A DNA stretch of 64,000 nucleotides from Acidobacteriota bacterium (GTDB lineage: Bacteria; Acidobacteriota; Terriglobia; Bryobacterales; Bryobacteraceae): positions 22,594 to 86,593 of the forward strand of contig JAFLBB010000015.1 of the NCBI GenBank assembly GCA_017304135.1, given 5' to 3'. Within the stretch, counting starts at the first letter, position 1; each line of letters opens with the position of its first letter. Below are positions 44,020 through 53,124 of the stretch, in pieces. The notes under the pieces were generated by a model that worked only from the letters and a program-made list of their open reading frames with translations, had not been told where the DNA came from and ran no database searches. The position numbers were made by a program, and so were the translations under genes.

Positions 44020-46233
44020 ATGCCCTTTGCGCTGTACATTCTCCTTGGCGCGACCCTGACCGCGCTCGGCTGCTGGGCCTCCGGGGCCTGGCTCCTCCAA
44101 CGCCTCGGCATCGCCCTTTACCGCGAAGAGCGCCCCTGGATCGCCTTCCTCTGCGGCTCCGCTCTGATGTCCACCGCCGTGTTCGCACTCGCCGCGGCCC
44201 AACTTCTCTATAAAGGAACCATCCTCGCCCTCGCTCTCCTGGCAGTCACGCTCTGCTGGCGATCCGGCGCATGGCCTAGTCGCGGCGAACGCTTCGAACC
44301 ACTTCCCGCCCTTTGGCGCATCGGCGCTATCCTCCTCGCCGCGCCATTCCTTCTACTTACGTTCACGCACGCCATGGCCCCGGAGATGAGTCCCGACGGC
44401 TCGGCCTACCATCTCGGCCTCGTCGCCCGCTACTATCGCGAACACGGTTTCCAGCGCTATACCGCCAGCATCTACGGCATGCTCTCACAAGGCCTCGAGA
44501 TGCTCTTCCTCTCTGCCTACGCCTTTGGCCGCCACTCCGCCGCGGCGCTGGTCCACTGGTGTTTCCTCGTCACACTGCCCATGCTCATGCTCGGCTATGC
44601 CCGCCGCGCCGGAGCGCCTCTCGCTGGACTCGCCGGAGCCCTCTTCACCTTCCTCTCCCCTGTCGTCGGCATCGACGGCGCCAGCGCCTATAATGACGTC
44701 GCCGTCGCCTGCGTCCTCTTTGGCGTCTTCTACCTCGTTGAGATCTGGACCGCCACACGCCAGCGCGGCCTCATCGTCCTCATCGGCCTCCTCGCCGGCT
44801 TCGCCTTCGCTCTCAAATACACCGCCTTCCTCGCAGCCCCCTACGCCCTCATCCGCATCCTCCGCACGCTCCGCCGCGACCGCCTTCCCTGGCTCAAGCC
44901 CGCCCTCGTCATCTGCGTCCTTGTGCTCGTCATGGCCTCGCCGTGGCTCATCAAAAACTCCCTTTGGTTGGGCAACCCGGTCGCGCCCTTCTTCAATCGC
45001 TGGTTCCCCAATCCTCACGTCACCGTCGCCTTCGAAGCCGAATACGGCCGCCACATGCGCAACTATGACGGCCTCACGAGCCACGCCGCCATTCCGCTCG
45101 AAGTCACCGTCCGCGGCCAGATCCTCTGCGGACTCCTCGGACCGCTCTTCCTCCTCTCACCCCTCGCTCTACTCGCCGCGCGCGACCCACTCGGCCGCCG
45201 CCTCCTCACCGCCGCGCTCCTCTTCGCCTCCGTCTACGCCGCCAACATCGGAACGCGCTTCCTCATCCCTGCCGTGCCCTTCGTTTCGCTTTCCCTGGCG
45301 CTGGTCTTCGGCCGCTTCCGCCCCCTGCTCGCGCTCCTCATCCTCGCCCACGCCATCAGCGCCTGGCCCGACGTCATCAAGACGTACTCTTCCCAATACG
45401 CCTGGCGCCTCGACCGCAGCTGGTGGAAGCCCGCACTCCGGCTCGAATCCGAAGAAGGCTTCCTCTCCCGCCGCTGGCCCGCCTACACCGTCGCCCGCCT
45501 GCTCGAAGCCCGCGTGCCCCCCGGCGATCGTGTGCTCACCTTCAACCAGGTGCCCGAAGCCTACACCTCGCGCAACGTCCTGGTCGTCTACCAGTCCGCG
45601 GAAGCCGCCCGCCTCGGCACCGTCCTCTGGACTCCCCTCATCCCCGACTACAAGCCCGTCCGCGTCCTCGATTTCGAATTCGAACGCCAACCGCTCCGTG
45701 CCATCCGCCTCGTGCAAACCAACACTCATCCCCTCGATCAGTGGTCGCTCTCCGAAATCCGCCTCTACGACAACAAGCGCGAACTGCCTCGCGAACCGGA
45801 CTGGCGCCTCCGCGCCCACCCCTTCCCCTGGACCGTCCAACTAGCCTTCGACGCCGACCCCATCACCCGCTGGCAAAGCAACCAGTCACTCTTCAACGGC
45901 ATGTCCGTAGAGATTCAACTTGGCGCCGTCCGCGAGGTCAGCCGCGTGTGGGCCGAATCCTCCGCCGAAGAACAAAACAGCCGTGTGCGGCTCGAAGGAC
46001 TCACGCCCACTGGCGCATGGACGACCCTCGCCGCCGCGCCCGTCCAGCGCGAATCGCCGCCTCCGCTCGGCCTGCGCCGCGCCGCCGCCGAAGAACTGAA
46101 GCGCAGCGGCGTCCGATGGTTCCTCACCGGCGAAGGTGACTACGCCACCCCGGACTTTGCCGCCCGGTCGAAGGACTGGGGCGCCACCCTCATCGGGCAG
46201 GCAAACGGCGTCTTCCTGTACCGGTTCGATTAG
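44020..46233 (+). CDS. Large GT39-like membrane protein with C-terminal discoidin-like domain
   Basis: This is a 737-aa protein. About twelve membrane helices span residues 1-450. The first periplasmic loop is AMAPEMSPDGSAYHLGLVARYY, with acidic residues in the position typical of GT39. A soluble C-terminal region (residues 455-737) contains a discoidin/F5-8-like sandwich: FERQPLRAIRLVQTNTHPLDQWSLSEIRLYD, AFDADPITRWQSNQSLFNGMSVEIQLG and SRVRLEGLTPTGAWTTL. The TRW and EIQLG wording is typical of that fold. It suggests a transferase with its own glycan-binding module outside the membrane. It follows the lipoprotein gene by 6 nt. Confidence 0.82.
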   Translation: MPFALYILLGATLTALGCWASGAWLLQRLGIALYREERPWIAFLCGSALMSTAVFALAAAQLLYKGTILALALLAVTLCWRSGAWPSRGERFEPLPALWRIGAILLAAPFLLLTFTHAMAPEMSPDGSAYHLGLVARYYREHGFQRYTASIYGMLSQGLEMLFLSAYAFGRHSAAALVHWCFLVTLPMLMLGYARRAGAPLAGLAGALFTFLSPVVGIDGASAYNDVAVACVLFGVFYLVEIWTATRQRGLIVLIGLLAGFAFALKYTAFLAAPYALIRILRTLRRDRLPWLKPALVICVLVLVMASPWLIKNSLWLGNPVAPFFNRWFPNPHVTVAFEAEYGRHMRNYDGLTSHAAIPLEVTVRGQILCGLLGPLFLLSPLALLAARDPLGRRLLTAALLFASVYAANIGTRFLIPAVPFVSLSLALVFGRFRPLLALLILAHAISAWPDVIKTYSSQYAWRLDRSWWKPALRLESEEGFLSRRWPAYTVARLLEARVPPGDRVLTFNQVPEAYTSRNVLVVYQSAEAARLGTVLWTPLIPDYKPVRVLDFEFERQPLRAIRLVQTNTHPLDQWSLSEIRLYDNKRELPREPDWRLRAHPFPWTVQLAFDADPITRWQSNQSLFNGMSVEIQLGAVREVSRVWAESSAEEQNSRVRLEGLTPTGAWTTLAAAPVQRESPPPLGLRRAAAEELKRSGVRWFLTGEGDYATPDFAARSKDWGATLIGQANGVFLYRFD

Positions 46234-46268
46234 AAGCCCCGATTCGTTACCATAAAGGTTTGAGCCGC

Positions 46269-47213
46269 ATGTACCTTGGGGTCGATGGCGGCCAGTCCGG
46301 CACAACCGCTTTGATCGGAGACGAAAGCGGACAGGTGTTGGGCATGGGCCGCAGCGGACCGTGCAACCATGTCAAAGGCCCGGGCGGGCGCGAGAAGTTC
46401 GTCAACGCGCTAGGCGGGAGCGTGCGCGAAGCGTTGCGCGCCGCCGGCCTCGATGAATCCCGCAGCGACTTTGCCGCCGCCTGCATGGGTTTCAGCGGCG
46501 GTCCCGCCGACAAACAGGCTCTCATTGAGGAGTTGTTCTCCATCGAGAAACTCCACGTCACCACCGACGCCCTCATCGCCCTCAGCGGTGCCTCCGCCGG
46601 CAAGCCAGGCATCATCACCATCGGCGGCACCGGCTCCATCTCCTACGGCCGCAACAGCGCCGGTAAAACCGCGCGTGCCGGCGGCTGGGGCTACATCTTT
46701 GGCGACGAAGGCGGCGGCTTCGACACGACACGGCAGGCTCTTCGCGCCATCCTGCGTCACGAAGAAGGGTGGGGCCCGGCCACCACGTTGCGCGAACGCC
46801 TCCTCAACGCCGCCGGCGCCTCCAACGCCAACGATCTCCTGCACCGCTTCTACACCACCGACTACCCCCGCCCGCTCATCGCCAGCTACTCCAAACTCGT
46901 CGACGAGGCCGCCCGCGAAGGTGACCAGGTGGCCCGCGACATCCTCCACAATTGCGCCCAACAATTGGCCACCATCACCGCCGCAGTCCGCCGCCAGTTG
47001 TTCTCTGACGGCAACCTTGTCCCCGTCTCCCACATCGGCGGCGTCTTCAAGAGCGTCCTCGTGCTCGAACGCTTCCGCACCCTTGTCGAACTCGACGAGG
47101 GCAACCACGTACAACCACCTCTCTATGGACCGGCGGCCGGCGCGCTCATTGAAGCCTACCGCCTCACGAACTTATTCCCCGAACTCACCGCAGTACCCGA
47201 AGAGAAAGGCTAA
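46269..47213 (+). CDS. BadF/BadG/BcrA-type ATPase-family kinase (N-acetylglucosamine kinase-like)
   Basis: This is about 314 aa from the ATG at 46269 (AAAGG 11 nt upstream); a TTG at 46260 is an alternative. The ASKHA fold is evident: phosphate-1 motif LGVDGGQSGTTALIGDE, the acidic catalytic region around VTTDALIALSGAS, and the glycine-rich IITIGGTGSISYG and GGWGYIFGDEGGG. These are hallmarks of the GlcNAc/glucosamine kinase branch of the BadF family. It would phosphorylate an amino sugar, for instance from cell-wall recycling. It is followed by pgk after 6 nt, so both are probably co-transcribed. Confidence 0.9.
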   Translation: MYLGVDGGQSGTTALIGDESGQVLGMGRSGPCNHVKGPGGREKFVNALGGSVREALRAAGLDESRSDFAAACMGFSGGPADKQALIEELFSIEKLHVTTDALIALSGASAGKPGIITIGGTGSISYGRNSAGKTARAGGWGYIFGDEGGGFDTTRQALRAILRHEEGWGPATTLRERLLNAAGASNANDLLHRFYTTDYPRPLIASYSKLVDEAAREGDQVARDILHNCAQQLATITAAVRRQLFSDGNLVPVSHIGGVFKSVLVLERFRTLVELDEGNHVQPPLYGPAAGALIEAYRLTNLFPELTAVPEEKG

Positions 47214-47219
47214 GCAATC

Positions 47220-48389
47220 ATGTCGAAACTGAGCATTCGTGATCTGGATCTGAAGGGCAAGCGCGTATTCATGCGCGTGGACTTCAACGTGCCCCTGGCT
47301 CCGGGCGGCCAGGAGATCACTTCGGACAAGCGCATCCGCGCCGCGCTGCCCACCATTCAGTACGCCCTCGAACAAGGCTGTGCGCTCATCCTCGCCAGCC
47401 ACCTCGGCCGTCCCAAGGGCAAGCCGAACCCGGAGATGAGTCTCAAGCCCGTCGCAGCCAAACTCGCCGAACTGCTCGGCAAGCCCGTCGCCATGGCCCC
47501 CGATTGCGTCGGCCCCGAAGTGGAAGCCATGCTGCCCAAACCAGGCGAGGTGCTGCTGCTCGAAAACCTCCGCTACCACGCCCAGGAGGAAGGCAACGAC
47601 CCCGGGTTCTCCAAGCAACTCGCCGCGCTCTGTGATGTCTACGTCAACGATGCCTTCGGTACCGCTCACCGCGCCCACGCCTCTACTGTCGGCATGATCG
47701 CCTACGTCCCTCAGGCCGCCGCCGGACTGCTCATGCAAAAGGAACTCGAATACCTCAGCTTGGCCACCAAGAACCCGCCGCGCCCCTGCGTGGCCATCCT
47801 CGGCGGCGCCAAGGTGTCCGACAAGATTGAAGTCATCCAGAACCTGATGAAGGTCGTCGACCAACTCATCATCGGCGGCGCCATGGCCTATACCTTTGCC
47901 CGTGCGCAGGGCCAGTCCACCGGTAAGTCGCTCGTCGAAGAGGACAAAATCGAACTCGCCAAGAAGCTTCTTGCCGAAGCAGGCGGCAAAATCCTCCTGC
48001 CGGTCGATCACGTCGCCGCCGCTGAATTCAAGGCCGGCGCGGATTTCGAGATCGTCGACGTCGTGCCCGAAGGCAAAATGGGCCTCGACATTGGTCCCAA
48101 GTCGATCGAGCTTTTCAAAGCCGCCGTCGCCAAGGCAAAGACCGTGATCTGGAACGGCCCGATGGGCGTCTTCGAAATGCCGCCCTTCGATAAGGGCACC
48201 GTAGAACTGGCCAAAGCCGTAGCCGAATCCGGCGCCACCAGCATCGTCGGCGGCGGCGACTCCGAGAAGGCCATCAAGGCTGCTGGCGTGACCAGTAAAA
48301 TCTCGCATGTATCCACTGGCGGCGGCGCCTCGCTTGAGTTCCTCGGTGGCGTTGAACTGCCCGGCGTGGCCGCTCTCACCGACAAGTAA
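47220..48389 (+). CDS. pgk: Phosphoglycerate kinase
   Basis: This is a 389-aa, full-length protein. The N-terminal substrate signature [11 protein letters not shown], the basic-patch segments ASHLGRPKG and [15 protein letters not shown], the C-terminal nucleotide region [10 protein letters not shown] (here [15 protein letters not shown]) and the glycine-rich [11 protein letters not shown] and [12 protein letters not shown] are all present. It transfers phosphate from 1,3-bisphosphoglycerate to ADP in glycolysis. No gapA or tpiA gene is adjacent; instead it follows a sugar-kinase gene by 6 nt. Confidence 0.97.
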   Translation: MSKLSIRDLDLKGKRVFMRVDFNVPLAPGGQEITSDKRIRAALPTIQYALEQGCALILASHLGRPKGKPNPEMSLKPVAAKLAELLGKPVAMAPDCVGPEVEAMLPKPGEVLLLENLRYHAQEEGNDPGFSKQLAALCDVYVNDAFGTAHRAHASTVGMIAYVPQAAAGLLMQKELEYLSLATKNPPRPCVAILGGAKVSDKIEVIQNLMKVVDQLIIGGAMAYTFARAQGQSTGKSLVEEDKIELAKKLLAEAGGKILLPVDHVAAAEFKAGADFEIVDVVPEGKMGLDIGPKSIELFKAAVAKAKTVIWNGPMGVFEMPPFDKGTVELAKAVAESGATSIVGGGDSEKAIKAAGVTSKISHVSTGGGASLEFLGGVELPGVAALTDK

Positions 48390-48394
48390 GCCGA

Positions 48395-48400
48395 TATAAT
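48395..48400 (+). promoter_or_regulatory. Consensus -10 box abutting the enolase-superfamily gene
   Basis: A perfect TATAAT lies 7 nt before the ATG at 48408 and inside the small inverted repeat CCGAT-ATA-ATCGG (48391-48403). With standard spacing transcription would begin at or next to the ATG, giving a leaderless mRNA. No matching -35 is evident. Confidence 0.5.
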
Positions 48401-48407
48401 CGGCGCG

Positions 48408-49628
48408 ATGATGTCGCGCCGCGCCTTTCTGTCCACATCTGCCCTTTCCACTGTCGGGGCTGCGGCGGGGAGCCTCTCCACGCTCCTCGCCCAATCGCCC
48501 CGGCAACAGATCGTCTCCGTCAAAGCCGCAACGCTCCAGCTGCTCCCCTCCTCGCGCTTCGGACGCCGCGAATTCACCGGCGACCACGACCCCGCCCGCA
48601 TGCGCTGGTTCGGTCCCTTCTCCCAACTTACCGGCACTATCCTCGTCCAGATTCGTACCGATCAGGGCATCACCGGCTACGGCCTCGGCGGTGGTGGCGG
48701 CGCCGCGGTCTACATCATCGAAAACCACCTCCGCGACCTCCTCATCGGGGCCGACGCCCGCAATGTCCAGCTTCTCTGGGATCAGATCTTCGCCTCCACC
48801 TCTTTCTATGGCCGCAAAGGCGTCGCCATCCAGGCCCTCAGCGGCATCGACCTCGCCCTTTGGGACGCCGCCGGCAAAGCTCTCAACCAACCCGTGTGGC
48901 GCATGCTGGGCGGAGCCGCCCGCGACAAGACCTGCGCCTACTTCACCGGCAACAATGTTGAACTTGGCCTTAAGCTCGGCTTCACCGCCTTCAAGCTCCC
49001 AGTAGACGTCTCCCCGCACGAAGGCCCCGGCGCTATGAAGAAGGCCGCGGCCCGGTTGATCGAAACGCGCCGCCTCATCGGCCCCGACGCTCTGCTCATG
49101 ATCGATGTCCTCTGCCGCTGGAACGTCGAATACACTATCGAATTCGCCAAACGCGCCGAAGAAGCCCGCCTCTTTTTCATCGAGGAACCGCTGCTGCCCG
49201 ACGACTTCTCCGGCTACGAACGCCTCTGCCGCGAAGTCACCTCCACCAGAATCGCCAGCGGCGAGCACGAGTTCTCCCACTATGGGTTTGAGACCCTTCT
49301 CCGCCTGAACGCGGCGCACCTGCTTCAGCCCGACCTCACCTGGTCCGGAGGCCTCACCACCGGCTTGCGCGTGGCTGCCCTTGCGTCCTCGCGCGGGGTG
49401 CCCGTGGCTCCCCACCGCGGCGGCAGCGTCTACGGTATGCAACTCATCGCCCACCACCCGGCCTGCATCCTCGCCGAGAGTTTCGGCACTGGCGAACCTG
49501 GCAACGAAGTGATGGCGATGCTCACCGCGCCGTATCGGAACGGACACTACCTGCCCGTGCCCGGGCCGGGCTGCGGCGTGGAGTGGACGCCCGAGGTGCT
49601 GAAAAGCCGGGCGCCGTCCCTGCTATAA
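48408..49628 (+). CDS. Exported enolase-superfamily enzyme, L-rhamnonate dehydratase-like
   Basis: This is 406 aa from the ATG at 48408 (48411 is also possible). The N-terminus has a Tat-like leader, MSRRAFLSTSALSTVGAAAG. Active-site features match the rhamnonate dehydratase subgroup: the Lys in FTAFKLPVD, VSPHEGPGAMKKAAA, metal ligands in LMIDVLCRW, FIEEPLLPDDF and ASGEHEFS, and the His and motif LLQPDLTWSGGLTTGLR followed by VAPHRGGSVYG. Rhamnonate dehydratases convert L-rhamnonate to 2-keto-3-deoxy-rhamnonate in the cytoplasm, so an export signal is unexpected. It may serve the rhamnose-related locus 8-15 kb downstream. Confidence 0.87.
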   Translation: MMSRRAFLSTSALSTVGAAAGSLSTLLAQSPRQQIVSVKAATLQLLPSSRFGRREFTGDHDPARMRWFGPFSQLTGTILVQIRTDQGITGYGLGGGGGAAVYIIENHLRDLLIGADARNVQLLWDQIFASTSFYGRKGVAIQALSGIDLALWDAAGKALNQPVWRMLGGAARDKTCAYFTGNNVELGLKLGFTAFKLPVDVSPHEGPGAMKKAAARLIETRRLIGPDALLMIDVLCRWNVEYTIEFAKRAEEARLFFIEEPLLPDDFSGYERLCREVTSTRIASGEHEFSHYGFETLLRLNAAHLLQPDLTWSGGLTTGLRVAALASSRGVPVAPHRGGSVYGMQLIAHHPACILAESFGTGEPGNEVMAMLTAPYRNGHYLPVPGPGCGVEWTPEVLKSRAPSLL

Positions 49629-50612
49629 GTCTGTCCCATCCAGTGGGGAGTCCAACAGCCTCTTCAGGGTTGTGCTCAGCTCCGCCAGTGTGAACGGTTT
49701 GGCGAGAAAACCGTCCATGCCCGCCCGTTCGCAGGCCAGTCGCGTATCGTCCACCGTATTTGCAGTCAAGGCTACGATCCGCGTTGGCCGGTTGCTGATC
49801 CGCAACTCCCGGATCCGGTAGGTGGCCTCGATCCCATCCATCTCCGGCATCTGCACATCCATCAGGATCAGGTCGTAGGCTTGCGCCGTGGCTCGCTCCA
49901 CGGCTTCATTTCCGTTCGTGCACACATCCGGCGAGAACCCCAGCCGCGCGAGCATATGCGAGGCTACTGTCCGGTTGATGGGGTTATCCTCCACCAGAAG
50001 CACTCTCAGTTCCCGGTTATCCCGCATGGAAAATTTCCTCGGTTCCAGTCCCCTTCGTGCGGTCTCGCGCTGTTGGGTTCCCTGCAGCAGGGCCTCCGCA
50101 TTTCGCCGAATCGAATCCACTTGTGCCAACTGCCATTCCTCCAGCCGGCTGCTGGCTAGACTCTGCGCGGCGGCTGCAATTGCCCGCAACTCACGCCGGC
50201 CCGCCGGGCGCACCCCATCCAGCACTGCTCCGCTCCGCCGCGCCCCTGGGCGGTTTGGTCCGAGCGGTGCGGCCCCGCCTTTTCCCGCAGACGGAGCTGA
50301 TATCCGAATCAAGTAGGTTTCCTCAAAGGGCGATCCGTCCACAATCCCCAGGCAGGAGAGACTTGCGCCGCCCAGTGCTGACCGCAGCTGAATCCGCATC
50401 GGCCTTTTGCGCTCCGTCCGGAACGCCCGTCGGTCCAGCGCACGATACGCCGGCGTGTCGGTGAACCATGTGGAGGAGTCGTGGGCAGCGTTGTGGGGGG
50501 CGATTGCTTTCAACCACGTATGGAAGGCTAAATTGGCCGAGATTACCCGCCCTTTGGCGCCGACAAGCAGAACCGGATCATGAGATGATTCGGCGAATTT
50601 CATGCCATTCAC
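49623..50612 (-). CDS. PAS-like plus receiver-domain protein lacking a kinase core
   Basis: This is 329 aa from a GTG at 50612; ATG 50603 is an alternative. Residues 1-100 form a PAS-like sensor (DPVLLVGAKGRVISANLAFHTWL). Residues 140-190 are a long helical stretch resembling a dimerisation helix without a clear phospho-His. Residues 200-325 form an intact receiver with acidic pocket VLLVEDNPINR, phospho-Asp LILMDVQMPEMDG, Thr in ALTAN and Lys in LAKPFTLAEL. That receiver type is typical of hybrid kinases, but the HATPase domain is absent. It converges with the enolase gene, overlapping by 6 nt. Confidence 0.85.
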   Translation of the reverse strand: MNGMKFAESSHDPVLLVGAKGRVISANLAFHTWLKAIAPHNAAHDSSTWFTDTPAYRALDRRAFRTERKRPMRIQLRSALGGASLSCLGIVDGSPFEETYLIRISAPSAGKGGAAPLGPNRPGARRSGAVLDGVRPAGRRELRAIAAAAQSLASSRLEEWQLAQVDSIRRNAEALLQGTQQRETARRGLEPRKFSMRDNRELRVLLVEDNPINRTVASHMLARLGFSPDVCTNGNEAVERATAQAYDLILMDVQMPEMDGIEATYRIRELRISNRPTRIVALTANTVDDTRLACERAGMDGFLAKPFTLAELSTTLKRLLDSPLDGTDL

Positions 50613-50641
50613 CGATCACCATGAGAAGGCTGTGTGATTCT

Positions 50642-50671
50642 GGCAGTCAGCCAGCCCACGGCTGGACTGCC
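50642..50671. promoter_or_regulatory. Stem-loop in the leader of the PAS-REC gene
   Basis: The stem GGCAGT/ACTGCC (50642-50647 with 50666-50671) continues into CCAGCC/GGCTGG (50651-50656 with 50660-50665) around a 3-nt loop, with a 3-nt bulge at 50648-50650. It lies 30-59 nt upstream of the GTG, within the transcript leader. There is no T-run, so it is not an intrinsic terminator. A translational or processing role is possible but unproven. Confidence 0.4.
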
Positions 50672-50768
50672 ACGGCTACCCCCCGCGCGGGAAATCAATT
50701 GCTTCAAGAAACAATCCTCCAGGTCGGCAGCCGTGACTGGGATCGCGGCGAACCGGCTTTCTGTGAGG

Positions 50769-50798
50769 ATTCTACAGAAAAAATAAGAATTTAGTCAA
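50769..50798 (-). promoter_or_regulatory. Sigma-70-type promoter for the PAS-REC gene
   Basis: On the reverse strand TTGACT (50798-50793) and TAGAAT (50774-50769) are separated by 18 AT-rich nucleotides, the best -35/-10 pair I found in the window. Transcription would begin near 50762 and yield a leader of about 150 nt before the GTG at 50612. The AT-rich tract (50774-50815) is unlike the surrounding base composition. Confidence 0.6.
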
Positions 50799-50837
50799 GA
50801 TTTTTCCGGCATTCGTCATTAATTTTGCCGTGCATTA

Positions 50838-53108
50838 TTACCTCGATTTGACGGGGTTCTCCAGCCAGACGACGTTGCGCTGTTCTTGCCCGGCAATGAG
50901 AAGGTCCAGGTCGCCATCTGCGTCCAGATCCACCATCCGGATGTCATAGGCCGACTGATCCTCGTGCAGATAGAGCCGTTCAAAGCGCCCCTTCCCGTCA
51001 TTCCGGTACAGCGCCACGATCCCCGAATCCTTTGCACAGGTGGCTGCGTCCGGGTCGCCGTCACCGTCGATATCGCCCACAGCCAGCGAATGCGGTCCCG
51101 TAATCTCCGAGTCCATTTCATGCGCCATCCAACCCGGGGCTTCGTACCACACCACCCCTTTCCCGTGTCCTCTTGTAGCGAGAAAATCGGGCTTCCCATC
51201 CCCATTCCAGTCCGCGATCTGAATATTGGTCGCCCCCTCCTGCCCGCTGGCGATCACGTGCTGCTTCCACGCCGCCGCGGCTTGGTCCCTCACTGGTTTT
51301 GGCTGCTCCCACCAGGCGAACCAGTTGCCCCCCGGCGCAATCTTGGCCCCCGCCGCGATGTCGGTGAGCCCGTCCTGATTCACGTCGCCGCATCCCATGT
51401 AGTGGCTCAGCCCCGGCGCATCCCCCCGTGCGAACACATTCCTCTGCCAGACAGGAGCTTTCACCGGCAGCTTCCCTTGCGCCGGAACGCCACGGGTCAG
51501 CCTAAACCAGGCAATTGAGTTGGGAAAGGTGCCCGTCGGTTGCCCCGAGTTAGCGATGATATCCACCGTGCCATCGCGGTCCACGTCGCAGGGAAAGAGC
51601 CCGTGAATGCCATGCACCCCGCCGCGCGCGGAGTGGTCGACCTCGTGATACGGCCACGGCTCGCGCAGCGGGTCAGCCGGCCGCTCCAGCCAAAAGAGCA
51701 CTCCGGGAGAATACTGTGCGCCCACGTAGTCCAGGTCGCCGTCTCCATCCACGTCCATCGCCTCGCCGTGAATCAGACTCAGCCCCTTGTGTAGCGTGAT
51801 GCGCTTCCAATCAGGCGCCACGAAGAGGTAGATCTCACGCCCCTGCAGGTCGCCACTGATCACGTCCGGCTTCCCATCACCTGTGAAATCGGCCGCATTG
51901 GCCGTGAAATTGGCAAAGCCAGTGGTGATCACATGCCTCTGCCAGGCGGGCCTCGATTCGTTCCAGTAGATGCGGATGTTGGATGTCGCGCGCCCGCCCG
52001 CGATGATCTCCGCACGCCCGTCGCCGTTGAGGTCCTCCACGGCGAGGTCCTCCACCGCCACGCCCGTGTCCATCACCTGCTTGGCCCACTTCCCCTCGGG
52101 CGTGCGTTTGTAGAGCGCGATCCCATAGTCCTGGGCCCGCCCATTGTTGCGCCAGCCAGCGGCCAGTTCGTCCGAACCGTCTCCATCGAAATCGCCCCAC
52201 CCCAGCGCGTGTCCCTGCACAAGCTCCGTCTCGATCACCTCTCGCTCCCATAGCCGCCCAGGTTGCGGCACAGGTCGCGTCAGAGTGCGCGATTGCGGAT
52301 CGTAGGGAACCACCGGCTCGGTGTACACCACCACCTTGTTCCCGTGCCAAGGCTCGATCGTTGCCAGCCGCCGGATGCGGTTCACCCGCCCCAGCTTGAT
52401 CTCACCCGGCGCCCCCTCACCCAGCTTCCGCTTCGACCACGAGCCCTCCTGGTAGCGTTTGAACGCAAACACGCCTTCCTTGGCCGCCACCCAGATCTCA
52501 CCCTCCACGACGATGAAGTTGTGCACAATGTGCAGGCTGTCGTCGACGAGTTCACGCCCCCACGGCTGCGCGGCCGGATCAGCCGGCGGCGTCAGTACGA
52601 GAATCCGCGCCCCGTCGCCTTCCCAGTCCGGAGCCTTCGTCCCCCGCCCGTGCAAGGGCACGACAATCAACTCCTCCCGCCCATCCCCGGTCACATCCCC
52701 CCAACGGATCCGGTGCAGCGTAGGCTCATCGCCCAGCGGCGTCACCTTCCCGTCGTGCCGCACCCACTGCAACGATCCGCCCGATTGCGTATTCGTAGGC
52801 TGCCAGTCAGCCGCCAGCGCAACGTCGAGCTTGCCGTCCCGGTCAATGTCCTGTGGCGAAAACGCGACGTTGTCCTTCTTCGTCACGCCTTCGAGAATCA
52901 CGTGCCGTTTCCAGCTCGGGTTCTCCCACCAGGCCAGCGTTGTCCCGTTGATCGCAACCACGTCCGGCTTGCCATCACGGTTCACATCGGCCGTGGTCAC
53001 CGCATACACGACGCCGAAATTGGCTTGTATCTCCTGTGGCCGGAACTTCAACTCCGCAAGCAGCGGCACGACGGCCGTCAAGAGGGCAAGGGGAAACGCG
53101 ATTCGCAT
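50838..53108 (-). CDS. Secreted FG-GAP/VCBS repeat protein
   Basis: This is 756 aa from MRIAFPLALLTAVVPLLAEL (ATG 53108), a clear signal peptide. At least eight repeats carry the calcium-binding DxNxDGxxD pattern, for example DVNRDGKPDVVA, DIDRDGKLDVAL, DFDGDGSDELAA and DVDGDGDLDYVG. These form an integrin-like beta-propeller. In Acidobacteria such proteins are abundant, secreted and of unknown function, probably binding glycans or proteins outside the cell. TATGCT ends 8 nt before the ATG. The amidohydrolase gene ends 16 nt upstream. Confidence 0.92.
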   Translation of the reverse strand: MRIAFPLALLTAVVPLLAELKFRPQEIQANFGVVYAVTTADVNRDGKPDVVAINGTTLAWWENPSWKRHVILEGVTKKDNVAFSPQDIDRDGKLDVALAADWQPTNTQSGGSLQWVRHDGKVTPLGDEPTLHRIRWGDVTGDGREELIVVPLHGRGTKAPDWEGDGARILVLTPPADPAAQPWGRELVDDSLHIVHNFIVVEGEIWVAAKEGVFAFKRYQEGSWSKRKLGEGAPGEIKLGRVNRIRRLATIEPWHGNKVVVYTEPVVPYDPQSRTLTRPVPQPGRLWEREVIETELVQGHALGWGDFDGDGSDELAAGWRNNGRAQDYGIALYKRTPEGKWAKQVMDTGVAVEDLAVEDLNGDGRAEIIAGGRATSNIRIYWNESRPAWQRHVITTGFANFTANAADFTGDGKPDVISGDLQGREIYLFVAPDWKRITLHKGLSLIHGEAMDVDGDGDLDYVGAQYSPGVLFWLERPADPLREPWPYHEVDHSARGGVHGIHGLFPCDVDRDGTVDIIANSGQPTGTFPNSIAWFRLTRGVPAQGKLPVKAPVWQRNVFARGDAPGLSHYMGCGDVNQDGLTDIAAGAKIAPGGNWFAWWEQPKPVRDQAAAAWKQHVIASGQEGATNIQIADWNGDGKPDFLATRGHGKGVVWYEAPGWMAHEMDSEITGPHSLAVGDIDGDGDPDAATCAKDSGIVALYRNDGKGRFERLYLHEDQSAYDIRMVDLDADGDLDLLIAGQEQRNVVWLENPVKSR

Positions 53109-53124
53109 TGCCCCCGAGCATATC

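Noticed and set aside
47172..49547. 791-codon open frame on the minus strand opposite pgk and the enolase gene
   Set aside because: Gly/Val/Glu/Asp-rich translation without any family motif; it mirrors two well-supported plus-strand genes and is the usual by-product of high-GC codon use.
50642..50762. Cyclic-di-GMP (GEMM-type) riboswitch in the PAS-REC leader, suggested by a GGTAGCCG-like segment
   Set aside because: The conserved GEMM core elements (GCAAACC-type junction and tetraloop receptor) are absent.
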